Positions 1 to 12,459 of a DNA stretch of 64,000 nt are shown here, piece by piece. Origin of the DNA: Taxillus chinensis (lineage: Eukaryota; Streptophyta; Magnoliopsida; Santalales; Loranthaceae). The stretch is from contig CM042091.1 in NCBI GenBank assembly GCA_023512835.1, forward strand, positions 6,743,079 through 6,807,078. Reading direction: 5' to 3'. The stretch's first letter is position 1. Each line of letters starts with the position of its first letter. The notes beneath the pieces are model-generated. The model had not been told where the DNA came from. It ran no database searches and saw only the letters and a program-made list of their open reading frames with translations. The position numbers and the translations under genes are program-made.

Positions 1-195
1 TTAGCACATAAAATTACAAAGAAACAAAAGAAGGAGGGGACTCATCGTACAGTCATGACCAATGAGTGACTTTTGGCATGAGAGAAGGGGGCAGTCGTAG
101 CTATCAGGTTGTCTTTGGTGTGTTCATGTGGGTCGGTTGATGTGATTGTGGCTAGCCCTATTTTATTAAGATCGTGTCAATGTGCATGTCTATTC

Positions 196-950
196 ACATG
201 TCACAATATTATTTGCATTAGGCTCGCCACATCGGCTCGCACGACTTTAAAACACGTTATGATAATTTGAATATATTTCACCGTATAAGTTTATTAGCTT
301 TTTCCTTTTTCTTCTGAGGTGGGACACAATTTCTCAATGTTACAAATTGAATTATATCATAAGTTAGAGACGCACCTATGGAATTGATAACTACCACCAT
401 GTGGGCTGTCATGGGAGCTCCTCCTCAATGTTCATCTTAATTGAGAGCAGATTGATTTAATCAACTAAAGACAAAGTTTTTTATTCTAATCCGATACTGC
501 AACACACTGCTCGGCCACATACTACATCAAAAAGACTTTTGATATAATGGAACACTTAACGGGAACAAAAAAGCTTTGATACCACTAGTTAGGAATAACC
601 CAAATTCTAATTAAGAACATACCGATTCGATCAACTGAAGGTAGATGTTTTGTATTTCAATCCGATACTACCACATACCATGAGATACGCTGCTCGACCA
701 CAGACTACACCAAAAAGACTTTTAATATAATGAAACACTTAACAGAGACAATAGCTCTAATGACACTTATTAGGAACAACCCAAGGCGCAAGCCCACCGG
801 TATATTATAATATTATCCGTTTTGGGCTCGCCACATCAGCCCACACAACTTTAAAACGCTTTATGACAATTTAAGCTCACTTTACTATATAAGTTTCTTA
901 TCTTTTCCTTTTTCTCTTTTTTCCGATATGAGATAAAATTTCCCAACATA
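196..950 (+). repeat. Nested direct repeats, order A-B-B'-A'
   Basis: Two related sequence pairs are interleaved. Unit A (about 196-335) and A' (about 805-950) share the words 'ggctcgccacatc', 'actttaaaac' and 'tataagttt'. Unit B (about 441-605) and B' (about 606-795) are adjacent and share 'caatccgatact'-like and 'aaaaagactttt' words plus 'gaacacttaac' or 'aaacacttaac'. All four are in the same orientation and clearly diverged. The A-type text resembles a repeat common in plant genomes, probably LTR-derived, but I cannot assign a family. Confidence 0.6.
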
Positions 951-2276
951 TTTCTTTATGATGTTTTGATGGCTTAGCTCGTATTGGCTATTTGGACCTC
1001 GTTTGAGGTATCTAGGATTGTTATAATGGTATTTCATTTAGATCCTACATCATGCAAGAGAAACAGTGTGGGAGACCTGTGCTAAGCACTTGCAACAAAT
1101 GCTCATGGTGTATGTGAAGAGCAATTCATGATTTATGCAAAAAAAAAAAAAAAGTTAATCACAATGAGCAACAAGCATGTCGTGCAGCATGAAGACTCAT
1201 CTCACATCAAATATTTCTTCCTTTAATTTTTTTTATTCATATCAATCCAATAGTGTGAACAATATTTTTGTGTGAATTATTTAGGTAATATATAATATAA
1301 ACTTTCTTTTTCACTGCAATTTTTAATTATTGTTTGAATATTTTTTTCTTATATTTTTACTTTGACATATTATGTTGACTGAACATTTATTTATAGTATA
1401 ATTGATATGTAAGTTTCCAGTACCGTGTCAACTGTTAGTTCTCATATTCACCGTGTGAGAACAAATTAACTCGTGGGATACAAAATTAGACCATATGGTA
1501 ATGTCATTTAAAAAATAGAAACAACATAGGCACCAGCCCACTAAGTAGTGCGCCCAATATATTATTGAGGGGCTTTTCTTATTAAACTTACCGGCCGGTC
1601 CAACCAAAACTAGCTGGTGATATTTATTTTTGTCGAATATATTAGCGCAATTTGTGTTTGATTCGACCAAATATTAAAAATATTTAGATTATTTGGCTAA
1701 ACGTATAGTTTGCCTATTATTTGAGTCTGTTTAACTTAATCGGAAGATTTGTTGCGATTAGGCGTCATAAACTTAACTTGATAATTTTGGCATTACAAAA
1801 ATATCGTTAGTTTTTCTATTTCCGGCAGATAAACACACACACATATATAAATCATTACTTGAAACTTCATTCTGAAAATCTTATCATTTAGTACTTTTAG
1901 AAACAATTTCTTTTTTACGTTTTTAATATATAAATCTTAAATTTATTATTATTATTTTAAAAAAATAAGAACATTATCACATTTTTTATTATTATTTAAA
2001 TTATTTTATATATTTAATTATATAGCAATTTATTCTATTTTTCAATGGATGTTATGATTTTTTTATGAAATAAATATTAAAAAATAATAAATGTTATAAT
2101 CAAACAATCAAAATCCTTTAATAGTTAAATTTTTTAACCATGATTTAAAATTTAATAATAGTCTATATATCGAGAATAAGGCTTAATTTAAAATTGTTTT
2201 GTTTTTGAGTGTTTTGTAATTTACTTATTTTTACAAGTTATAAATAACTTAGAACATTCATATATGCTTTGCAACG

Positions 2277-2573
2277 AGTTTCATTAAATTTACAGTTTTA
2301 AATTTTTTTTGCTTTTCTATATAAATATACATTACAATTGATTTTTTAAATCACACTCTATATTATTAAAATAATATTTTATATTACTTATTTTATTTAA
2401 TAATATTTTATAATTTAATATGAAATAAAAGTTAATGTTACGATAAACGTGAAGAATAGGGATGAGAGAAAATTTTTAGATATAATCTAATAATTATAAT
2501 GAGTAAATAGTAATTTTCAATATATTGAAAAATAATATATAAATCTCTAACAAAAATTAAATATAGGACATCT
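2277..2573 (-). repeat. Dispersed AT-rich repeat, copy 1 (inverted relative to copy 2)
   Basis: The reverse complement of this segment aligns almost along its whole length with 13028-13327. Shared words include 'cagatgtc', 'taacttttatttcatatta', 'aaataaaataag' and 'aaaactgtaaattta'. The two copies are about 10.5 kb apart in opposite orientation and clearly diverged by substitutions and small indels. Length and base composition suggest a MITE-like family. No intact terminal inverted repeats or target duplication were identified. Confidence 0.65.
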
Positions 2574-3121
2574 GATTTATAACTTTAACTTTTTTTCTAA
2601 ATATAAAAAAAACAGACTGCCAAGTGAGCAAAAACTAGTTATGTTCTTAAATTTATTATTAAACTTAAATTTATACATCGTTTCTAGTATAAGTAAAAAA
2701 CATTCTAGCATACGAAGGGCTCTAAATAAAAAACGCTTTTTATTTTTGAAAAAAAGTCATAAATTCCTTAATTATCACATTTTAACCAAAGGGCTCTAAC
2801 AACCGGCATTACTTATTACATTATCTTTAACTTTTCTAATTTTTTTTCAATTCAGTGCATCATAACCCAATTTGTTGATTCCTCGTAAACTGGTTGAGTT
2901 CTAGTTATTCATATCAATGGGCTCTGGTCACCAAGAAAGCAATTAATAATATGAGGAATGAGAAAAGTGTCAGAAAAATGGTGCTTGTTGCATGATTAGT
3001 GGGAAAATATATATCGGTGGGGTAAGACATCAGTGAAACACATCAGAATTAGGCCATAATCATAAGAAAGTGGGAGTGGCCACAGGGAATGAAGGAAATG
3101 GATTTACATATCAGAAATGCG

Positions 3122-3123
<2 letters not shown>

Positions 3124-3186
<63 letters not shown>
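3124..3186. repeat. Compound (CT)n-(TA)n microsatellite
   Basis: About 18 CT dinucleotides pass directly into about 14 TA dinucleotides. The small open frames in this area owe their serine/leucine or tyrosine/isoleucine runs to this tract and are not genes. Confidence 0.95.
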
Positions 3187-3190
<4 letters not shown>

Positions 3191-6100
3191 TGGAGGTAGC
3201 TTTCTTTGGGCAGAATGTTGCGGTGCTGATGACGACCAAAATTATTTACACATATATCTACAGTAACAGTCTCATACATTCGAGTTTTTTTGGACGCTTG
3301 TGCTTCCTCCATTCATTGTTATATGAGTCATATAATGCACTGGCCAAGCTTCTCAATTTCCAATCCATTTGGTTCTTTGGGATTTGAAGTCAACATGTGT
3401 AGCATAAAAGTCTGGGCGATTCACTAACATCCTTTCTTTCTATATTTTTTCTTTTTTCTTTTTTCCTATAGCATGCATATATACTCCCTTGGTTCAATTT
3501 CTATATCCCTCCTCCCTCAGCGTTTCAGTAATTTTTATTTGTCCATTTAACCGTATTTATTTTCCCAACTATATAATGATGTTTGATAAATTATAATAAA
3601 TTAATTTGATTGAAAGACAACAGCGAAATTATATGGGAAGAGATATAAAACCAAAAATCAGACAGTTATTTGGGACCAAAAATTTTTGCATAATTAAAAA
3701 TCAATTACCGCAATATGATTATAGTCATAAAAATTTATTTGATGATATATCTTCCAAATAATAATAGGAAAAAAAACTCTATCTATGTCATAATATTCTT
3801 ATAAATCTAGGCATGTGTTCTCTCATGCCCCACCACCGCCCATTGTCAAGTTTAAGCCATAGGAGATAAACCAGTAAAGTTAACTTGAGATCCTAATTAT
3901 AATATGTGCACCATAATGTCAATTGTCATGAGTACTTACGGCATCATAATTAGGACAAGGACCATATTAAATCCTCCTCAAGCAATAACTTTTTCATTAT
4001 TTGTAATTATTTTTTGTGTGAGTAATATTAATTGAATGGTCCAAAATGTAATCTCTTGTGTATTGCAGGTGTTAGTTATTTCACTTGTTTCAGTTATTTG
4101 TGCTTTTCGCTCGATGAGCAGTTAACTATTTTTATTTATATATTATTTAATTAATTTCGACATTTTTCAAAAAATAATATTTTGGTTCATTTTTTATTTT
4201 TCTTTTTCTTTTTCAACAAGAAGTGCCAGGCCAAATTAGTGTGGTATATTTGAAATATAAAATGGCACGTGATGGGCTTTAGAAGGCCCACCATAACGTG
4301 TAATAATTTTAAAGGGCCCTCTTTTTTCAAAACATTATAAAATAAGAACAAGTATTTTGTATTTTTATTAAAATATTATCGTTTTGATTAAGTAAATTAG
4401 TTAGATTGTGTTTTATCATGTTCATTGAATTTGAACCCATTTAAAATAACAGCGTAACCATTACTTTTCATGTCTCTTAAGTTTTTTTTTTTTTGTGTAA
4501 GAAAAATGGGCTTGAGGTGTAAAAAAAAATTGTGCAATTGACATTATGATAACCCATAAAACAGCTTATTACATAATATCTTCTAAACAAACATGCCGGG
4601 AAACCGCTATAAATTTATGTTAGTAGGATACAATTAAATATTCGCTATAAGTTGCAGGTGGGGGATGTAAAAAATGTCATATATACTTTATTTTAATGTA
4701 AACTTTTTTATATAGTTTGAAATTCCATTAACTTTTCTAAAAACTCGTCAGCCCATATATTCACGTATAGGCTAATAGGCTTCCAACACTTATTAAAAAA
4801 AACTATTCTAAGAACAAGCGAGATATTAATAATTTAGGTTTATTTTTCATTCACAAGGCTTTCAGTTCTTTTCAAATAAAAAATCAAATCTTAAAATATT
4901 AATACAACGTACTTTTCATTCCTCTCTCTAATATATCTATCAAAAGTAACTATTTATTTTTTATATTATATTTATTTTTATCTTTACTTTCACTTGTGTT
5001 AATAAAGAGAATGAAAGAATCAAAACAAAATAAATATTATTTAAATAAAAAAATAAATAAAGAATAAAGAATAGTATTAAAATTAAAATTATAAAATGAT
5101 TCTTCAAATATAAAAAATTATCTAAATAAAATTTGCAAAATAATATCAGAGAAATTTTAACGTCCATACTAAACAAACATTTGAGAATAATGCGATGATC
5201 TAATTATTGAATAACTATAATCACAAACGTGTAGACAATACAATTCAAAACAGGAACGAGCATAATAATCTGGGTTTATTTTTTCATCCACAACACTACC
5301 TCCCACCCTAAACAAACATTTGAGAATGCCGCCGATGATCTAATTAATGCATAATCATAATCACAAATGTATACGATTCAAAATATAAACTTCAGCAATG
5401 ACTACGAGAGAGAGAGAGAGAGGCAAAAAAATAATGAAATTGGAGGAACAGATGAGGGCAAGGGCCCATGGGTGATCCAAAAAGAGTAGCTGCTTACGTT
5501 TGAGGGGTGGTTTGGTTTTTACAAGCAGGGCTCTGATGTGGAGGTGGTCAAGGGAGGCATAATTAGGCAAACTGTCTGGTACTGAGACCTGACATAAGGC
5601 ATCTAATATGCTACTACTTTTCGGCCTCTCTCTCTTCTGCAATCTTGGTTTGACAGAAATATCCCATTAATTGTTTGGGGCCGGTTGAGTTCTTGGTCGA
5701 GCAATAATTGTGATTTGGTTGGAGCAGCATCGGGGAATTATTTGACAGGAATGGGCACTCAATTGTTTTGTTTTTTTTTTTTTTTTTTTCTAACATGTGT
5801 TTTTAAAACTAATTGTTATTAAAAGAACAAACCAAAACAAGCAACATGGAGGAAAATGAGGTGTCCGACGCTGAAGCGTATAGGTGTACGAGATCAACTC
5901 AAGCCATCCAAACATTCTGACCATAAACAAGAATCAGTAAAGTAGTATTTAGTAATAACATACAACAGTTAGCTCCTGAGTCCAAAAATTAGTAAGGTAT
6001 CACACCTCACACGGTGTTGTTTTGTTTTTTATTATTTTAAAAGAGGTGACAACTCTGCGTAATTAATAAAGACATGTATGTTTTTATTTTAAAAATATAA

Positions 6101-6628
6101 TAACTGTGTGTTTAAGTACATAAAATATAAAATTACAAACAACTTATTTTCTTTCTTACGAACTTAAAAAGTAAAAACTAAAAATGAAATAGATTGTTTT
6201 TAATTATAATATTTTAAAAAATAAAAATAAAATACAGATAAAACAAATATGCTCTAAGATATTAAGCTCATGAACTATACAACTCCAATAAATTTTGTTA
6301 CAATGTTCAATATTCATTATAAATAATATGATTGTTTTGTTTTATATTATTACTGATGAAAAGAATATTATAAAAATCTTATTTCTCTTGCATACGTACT
6401 TGTAGTTGTAAAATTATCGATTAATATTCCATAGTCATTTTTTTTTTGCTAAATTATTTTTAATGAATAAATTTAAAATTAATATTTTAATAACATTTTA
6501 TAAAGTCTATTATTTAGTGATATAAAATGTGACTAGTTAAATTTGTAAAAATCATTCTCTTGATAAAATTTAGCTAAATTTTGTTGAGTACATATGAATA
6601 CTCCATGTCAAAACTCTAATAAATCACA

Positions 6629-6653
6629 TTATTATTATTATTATTATTATTAT
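6629..6653. repeat. (ATT)n microsatellite
   Basis: About eight tandem ATT trinucleotides in an AT-rich intergenic background. Confidence 0.9.
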
Positions 6654-6895
6654 GAGTAATCACAACAAACACTATAATTCATAGTAATAGAATTCAAGTA
6701 ATTTCCATGATTGAACTCAATCTTATCCCCAAGTCGATACTTGGTTTAGTTGAGTTAATTTCAGTTGTAGTCTTGAATTGGTTAACAGGCAATTGGCTGA
6801 GTTACAGGGAAAAATGAGAGATTTTAACTAAAATAAATAATAACGGTGTGTTTGGACCATTTAGCCAGTTGAAGCCTAATGACACAAAAACAAAA

Positions 6896-7172
6896 GGCCC
6901 AATCATGTTGCAGGCACGTAAACTGCAATCCAGGGCCTTTTAATAGCAAAATATATAAAAATTGACCTTGGGCTTTTATGGGCTTGATGGCCCATTCCAG
7001 CACTACAAAGGGCGTTTTGACCATTTCGCCCATACCGATTGATGGAGGCGGAAGGACATCTGTGTAATTTGGGCGTCCGAACCAGACCAGAGAAACCCTT
7101 CATAAACCCTAGCCTCGCCGCAAGAGTGACTTCCCAAAAAGCTCCAGAGTTATCCAAAACTAGGGTTTGCTC
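6896..7172 (+). promoter_or_regulatory. Promoter/5' leader of the co-chaperonin gene, with site II and telo-box-like motifs
   Basis: Upstream of the start codon are several TGGGCC/T-type motifs on either strand: GGCCCA at 6896-6901, TGGGCT at 6969-6974 and 6979-6984, and GGCCCA at 6989-6994. AAACCCTA-like telo-box words follow on either side of 7104 and 7163. Clusters of site II and telo-box elements are known from promoters of plant housekeeping, ribosomal and mitochondrial-protein genes, which fits the gene downstream. That they function here is inferred. Confidence 0.5.
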
Positions 7173-7190
7173 CCTCCTGCTCTCAAATCA

Positions 7191-8802
7191 ATGGCTAAAC
7201 GTCTAATCCCTTCTCTGAATCGAATTTTGGTGGAGAAAATCGTCCCACCCTCCAAAACCACTGCTGGGATCTTGCTTCCTGAGAAGACCTCTAAGGTCCG
7301 ATATTTCAAAGCTTCACAATTTCTTGAGATTTCTGCGTGTGTTTCTTCTCTAGGCTTGTAATTTTATGTTTGTTTGGATTGTTTATTGCAAATGTTTCAA
7401 ACCTTGCTCATTCATCGAACTTGATGTTCGTGTATTTGATTTGGGTTTGTTCAGATGGGGGATTTGTTTAATACTGGAGCTATGTAATCAGAAATACTAA
7501 AATTATGAGCTGTTTAAACCCAGTATGAATCGCAGTGATGCAGGGAAAAAAATAGGTTACGAAATCAATTTAAGCTGAAAACACATAATCCACCCATACT
7601 GGGTTTTAATCTCTGCTCAGAAAATCGGCCCTTGCTATCCATCTCAGCGGACAAGCTATTTAATTTAGCTGGAAATGCGCTTTACATTTCTTTGGGAGTT
7701 TAATGATTAAAAATATGAGCTGTAGATTTTGACTTGTTCTTCATACAATATGATTTATGCTTCTAGTGTAATATATGTGTGTTCTGGATGTAGTTGAACT
7801 CTGCAAAAGTTATAGCTGTTGGCCCCGGACTTCTCACCAAAGAAGGAAAGACAATTCCTGTCTGCGTGAAGGAAGGAGACACTGTCTTGTTGCCAGAATA
7901 TGGAGGACACGAAGTAAAGCTTGAAGATAAAGAGTGAGTGAAGTTGTCTTGCCCTTTCAAATTATTTATTCATGATGTTTTTGTTATGTATTCTTTTCAT
8001 ACATTCAAACATGGTAGTACGAATCTTCGAAAATGATAAAATACTTATCAACTTATTAGTGTAGACTCCAAACAATCTTGAAATGGTACGCTTAATCATA
8101 CGTGAGCATTTTTATATCGAAAGTGTTACATGATATAATTCATTACTATCATTGAACAATGTACAGTAAATTTGTATTTTATTGTCGAATTTTAGTATCA
8201 ATAGTGATAATAGGCTTCACATAATTGATTAGGAGCCATAGCCATTTTTGTTACCTTAAAAGCTGCATCACATGATCTGGATATCATTGAAGCATTTAAT
8301 TTGGCCTAAAAAGACACATTTAACATTATCTACTTTTTCGTTAAAAAAAATCAAGAACCTACCCATATAGTTCACATTGAATTGTTTGTGGGTATGAACA
8401 CTAAATAATTAACACTATGAGTACTGCAAACTCTAAAACTTCAACACACAATTTGTTTTAATTTGAATTGCTGTGTGGATGTATGTTTCTTTTCTAAAAT
8501 CATGTTCAAGCTTTTCTCTTCTTTTTTTTCCTCTTGCTAAAGTTTTTTCTAGGCTTGATACTAGTAAAGTGATCAGGCAGAAAATACTCAAATGTATCCT
8601 GAAAGTGTTCCGGCTGTCTTGTCGTCACTTAATAATCGAGTATTATACTAGTATTCATATAGACCTCATATCATAAGCAAAACACCAAAACCAGTACAAC
8701 TGGCAATTTCCAAGGTTTGTATTTATCCTGGGCGTGTAAATGACTCATTGCAGGTATTCTCTGTATCGAGATGAAGATGTGTTAGGAATTCTTAAGGATT
8801 GA
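7191..8802 (+). CDS. CPN10: 10 kDa chaperonin, mitochondrial (CPN10/GroES family)
   Basis: Three coding exons, 7191-7295, 7794-7933 and 8754-8802, join in frame to give 97 residues, the usual length of plant mitochondrial CPN10. The protein is the co-chaperonin that caps CPN60 rings during folding in the mitochondrial matrix. The N-terminus (MAKRLIPSLNRILVEK) matches the family and has no long cleavable presequence, as expected for this class. Residues 19-35 form the mobile loop that contacts CPN60, with the GILLPE motif. The core VIAVGPG, the roof region DTVLLPEYGG and the C-terminal FRDED-like motif (YRDEDVLG) are all present. All introns are GT-AG; intron 1 is phase 0 and intron 2 is phase 2. 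Recognition is confident. Organelle assignment rests on resemblance to the mitochondrial rather than the chloroplast double-domain type. Confidence 0.96.
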
Positions 8803-10079
8803 TGTACCATCATGCCTGCCAGTTGAAGAATGCCAATCTATTTTGAGCAGTAGGAGTCAAGACTTTGCTGTTGCGTTAATGGTTTGTTCCGAGCTTTGAA
8901 CTGAACTGAAAACAAATGCTTCCGTTACTGTTGAAGAAAATCCATTTAAATGAGACTTGTATCCTAATATCCCAAACTCAGTTTTCAGGCTTTGTCGGGC
9001 TCCCCAATATGATGAGTGTTTCGTTGCATGGAACTTAAATGTGTTTTTTTAGATCGTGAATGTTTTTTCATACATATTGGGGTTGTGCTCGAATGTGACA
9101 CAAGAAGGAATATGTCAGACCCGAGATTTAGGATAAGGCAAAAGTTAAATTGAGGCTTTTATGTTTTTAGATATTTTAAAATAATAAAATTATTTACATT
9201 TATATATTAATTTTTTTTAAATTTTATTAGAAATATAGGAAATATATAAATTTTTAAAAATATATTATTATTGATATTGTAAATAAAAAATATAATGATA
9301 AAAATTTATGGTTTGCGAGTTTTATGTGATCAATGGTTTTTATTTTTAGATCAAAATTTGAAGATTTGCTTGAGCCTACGAGGATCATTCATCCGGCTTA
9401 AATATATTTGCAAACTTTTTTGTTTTACGGTTATGTGATTTATATTTTTAAAAATTTAAAATAGAAAGACGTGTTTTCTTTTCTATGTGCTTTTTTTCGT
9501 TGAAATTTTGGTCGCCCTATATATATGATTTACACTTTTATTGAATGTTATTTGAATAAATTTCATGTTCAAAGATCCTGTATGTGAATGTTTTATTGAT
9601 TTTTTTCCGCCCAAGAAATGTCGGTCCTTTTTATGAATTTGATTTATTTTTAAAAGTACGACTGTTTATAAAAATTATGGGGTAAAAAAAATTCACCCGT
9701 TGATAATTTTAAAATTATCGAATATACTATTTTTAAAATGATACTTGAAATTACCTATATATATTTGAAAATTTTATGAAGGTATTTAAAAAAAGAATAT
9801 TTTATAAAGGGATGTGGTGCCAAATTGATGTTTTAAATAATTAAAATTGATGTTTTCAAATATTAATTAATATATTCGTAATATAAAAATTAATTTTATA
9901 AAAATATCAAATTGAGGTGGTATGAATGGGGTTGGTCAAATTTTGGTTTGAATCCGGTGTGACTGGATTTCGACTTATTTTTAGATTTTCTTTGTACACT
10001 ACACATTCCTAAAATCAAGTTATTTTTTATATCTTAATTGTCCATTTTGGGGGACTTGATTGTAATAAAAATAAAGTAG
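8803..10079. other. Intergenic spacer: 3' flank of CPN10, then AT-rich DNA
   Basis: The first roughly 200 bases are probably the CPN10 3' untranslated region. The rest is AT-rich, with no coding or structural signal recognised up to the tRNA gene. Confidence 0.6.
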
Positions 10080-10152
10080 TGGAGATGCAGGGGATCGAAC
10101 CCTGTACCTCTCGCATGCAAAGCGAGCGCTCTACCATTTGAGCTACATCCCC
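10080..10152 (-). tRNA. tRNA-Ala (anticodon UGC)
   Basis: Read on the minus strand, the 73-base sequence folds into a standard cloverleaf. The 7 bp acceptor stem pairs GGGGATG with CATCTCC (one G-U pair), followed by an A discriminator. The D arm carries the A box (TAGCTCAAATGG), the anticodon loop is TTTGCAT, and the T arm has the B box GGTTCGATCCC. The anticodon TGC lies at 10117-10119. The discriminator A is encoded but no CCA follows, as is normal for a nuclear gene. A T-rich run just downstream on the minus strand (complement of 10067-10071) is suited to terminate RNA polymerase III. The sequence looks intact and there is no intron. Confidence 0.96.
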
Positions 10153-10153
10153 G

Positions 10154-10175
10154 AACGACGAGGGCTATCGTCGTT
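10154..10175. other. Perfect 8 bp hairpin abutting the 5' end of the tRNA gene
   Basis: AACGACGA at 10154-10161 and TCGTCGTT at 10168-10175 are exact reverse complements separated by a 6-base loop. The inner edge of the stem is one base from the first base of the mature tRNA-Ala. In the tRNA transcript it would form a hairpin in the 5' leader, if transcription starts that far upstream. Confidence 0.6.
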
Positions 10176-10811
10176 GGAAATTATATTTAATAAAGGTTTC
10201 CGTATCTCGCTGAATATTTAAATTTTGAAGTACACATGGAAATTGGGGAATAAAAAGAGGAAGCAAAAGTCAACTTTTCTTTACAAAAGTTGCGGCCGCT
10301 TAAATGTATTAAACATGATTATAACATAAGCGTCGTGGAGTATTAAAGTCGATTAAATATATATTAAACATAAATGATTGATAAAAAGGTTTGCCGACAC
10401 GCCGTCCTATGAGTGATCCCGAAAGTGTCCCAACCCAGCACAATCTCAACAACATCAACCCCCAACGTCGTCGATCGGTCTCGCACAACTTCAATTGCAC
10501 AGAGGAGTCGTCCTCGATCGATCGGCTACGTACAAGCCGCCGTCACAGTTAGTAGCATTGGATCCGTTCAAACCAAAATGCCAGATGAAGATTCGGGCAT
10601 GAATCGGACCATCTATGTGTCGCCACATCACATGATCGGCCCATTTGGAGTTGCCACATGAATACATGATGAATAAAACGAAACAATACATAATAAATAA
10701 TACGGACCGGTTCAGTCCGCAGACGGCTCCGCTCGGCCACCTATCAAATCTCGAACCGGTCCATCAGTGACAGTGGGTGGGAGTAGTAGTAGTCGTCTAG
10801 TAGACTAGTAG

Positions 10812-11073
10812 TTATAAAAACAAAATATTTTAAAACATGGTCAATAAAAGGAGATGGATATCATATAATGGAGAGTGGGAGAATACGATGTCGTGTTTCG
10901 CATGGTCTCTCCATGCGTCACGTGTACATGCCTTCGTGCTTTGTGGTGCTGCAGAACGCGGCATGCCCAAGCTGACACCGACGGACATATTCCTTGCTCC
11001 TCAGCTTTTGGTTTTTTCGCCGGTAACGATCAGGTGGGTCCCATTTATAACCCCCACCATTAACACATAATCG
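10812..11073 (+). repeat. GC-rich module, copy 1 of a diverged direct duplication
   Basis: This segment aligns along its length with 12460-12742 in the same orientation. Shared blocks include 'gagtgggagaatac', 'acatgcct', 'aagctga.gccgacggacat' with one mismatch, 'cggtaacgatcaggtgggtcc' in part, and 'agcccccac' or 'acccccac'. The copies are 1.65 kb apart. The sequence is more GC-rich than its surroundings and contains an ACGTG core. Reading frames in the two copies carry frame-disrupting indels, so it is probably not coding. Confidence 0.8.
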
Positions 11074-11942
11074 TATGATCTAAAACAACTTCCACCAATC
11101 AGTGGCGAAATCAACCCCTTTGAGGGGGGGCCGTGGGCTCCCTTCAGTTTTGAATATTATACTAGAAATTTGTTTATTTGATTGGGAAAAATTATATTTT
11201 TTATATCAAAAAAGTTATCTTCCCGATCTAAAAAAATTATATTTGTTTAGTTGACCTCCTGGTTATGCATGCATGCCCTCGTATACAATCAAAAGAGGTA
11301 CAATCCAATGGAAACAGATTTGATGGAGTACGATAAATCCAACAGTAGTACGATCACCTCTACGATCAATACATACAAATTGTATACAGTATACTCACCC
11401 TATATGATCATTGGGAAAGGTGTAGGATCGATGAAGGCATACGATCCGTTCTAACATGATGACTACGTACGTACGGCGGAAATTATAAGAGCATGCACGT
11501 AAAGGAGAGAGAGGTAAGGTAAGATCAGCCGACTTCCCTTTTATTTCTTCCTTAAATAATTTATTATTTAGTTTTGTTTCCTTTTCGATCCTACATTAAT
11601 TTAATTACATACCCATAAATTGTTTACTTTTATTTCCTGAAATAATTTAGTGTTAATTAAGTTCGAATTTACATTTAGTTGTTATTGCTTTAATTGTTAT
11701 TGTAATCCTACTATAAATAAACTATCACACTTATTATTAATAGACACGACCAATACAAGTATTAATTTGATTTGATTTTTTTTTTTAGTTTTTGGTCTGT
11801 TTTATTAAAGCCTCTTTAAATTTCTCTTAATTAATCAATCGTTTAGTAAATCAGCATCAGCTTGGTTCATAAATGTTGTACCGGCCGGGTTCTCTACTCG
11901 GGAGGTGTTGCAGCTGGAGCAGTGAATGGAGGCACCACGGTA

Positions 11943-11944
<2 letters not shown>

Positions 11945-12008
<64 letters not shown>
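11945..12008. repeat. (GA)n microsatellite, about 32 uninterrupted units
   Basis: A pure run of GA dinucleotides about 64 bases long. Open frames crossing it on both strands (Arg-Glu or Ser-Leu repeats) are artefacts of the repeat. Confidence 0.97.
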
Positions 12009-12010
<2 letters not shown>

Positions 12011-12459
12011 TACGTGGTGTGAGCGTTTTCTCTTCTTTTTTTTTTTTGGAGTGAGATCCACCGATGTTAATAAGAAAGAAAGGTGGCCTGGACTGTGGAT
12101 ACGTAGTGTTGCTGAGACGGGGATGCCAAATGAGATAGACCAACTTAATTTAGCCAGTGTTTTTTCCTAATTAAATCAGTCGTCGATCCAAAATATTTAA
12201 TTAATTGGCAGATTTTAGTTTCAATTAATTTAAAACTCGATCTCACTTTCAATTCATGAAACGGAGCTGTCATGTTACATGTATAGTCGACATTATTGAT
12301 TTAAAGAATAGGCGATGTAGAGTAAGACTCGTTTTTAAAAAAAGGATCAAGATTAATTGCAGGGGGTTAAGATTAAACCCGAAAAGGTAATTGGCTTGGG
12401 AAACGTAATTTTCTAGTTAGGTTTACATGATATGATACGTATATATGTAATCCTAGAAA

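Larger units (their letters stand above)
1..6890. other. AT-rich intergenic region without a recognisable gene
   Basis: No open reading frame here resembles a known protein, and the few short frames are scattered. What can be seen is a cluster of related repeats in the first kilobase, a CT/TA microsatellite near 3124-3186, one copy of a dispersed AT-rich repeat at 2277-2573, and an (ATT)n run near 6629-6653. The remainder is AT-rich DNA with homopolymer runs. This is the upstream intergenic space of the co-chaperonin gene. Confidence 0.7.

Noticed and set aside
5361..5796. Two minus-strand frames of 60 and 93 codons
   Set aside because: They run into a GA tract and a T run, and show no domain or homology.
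11835..12170. 102-codon frames on both strands with Ser-Leu or Arg-Glu repeats
   Set aside because: They are produced by reading through the (GA)n microsatellite.
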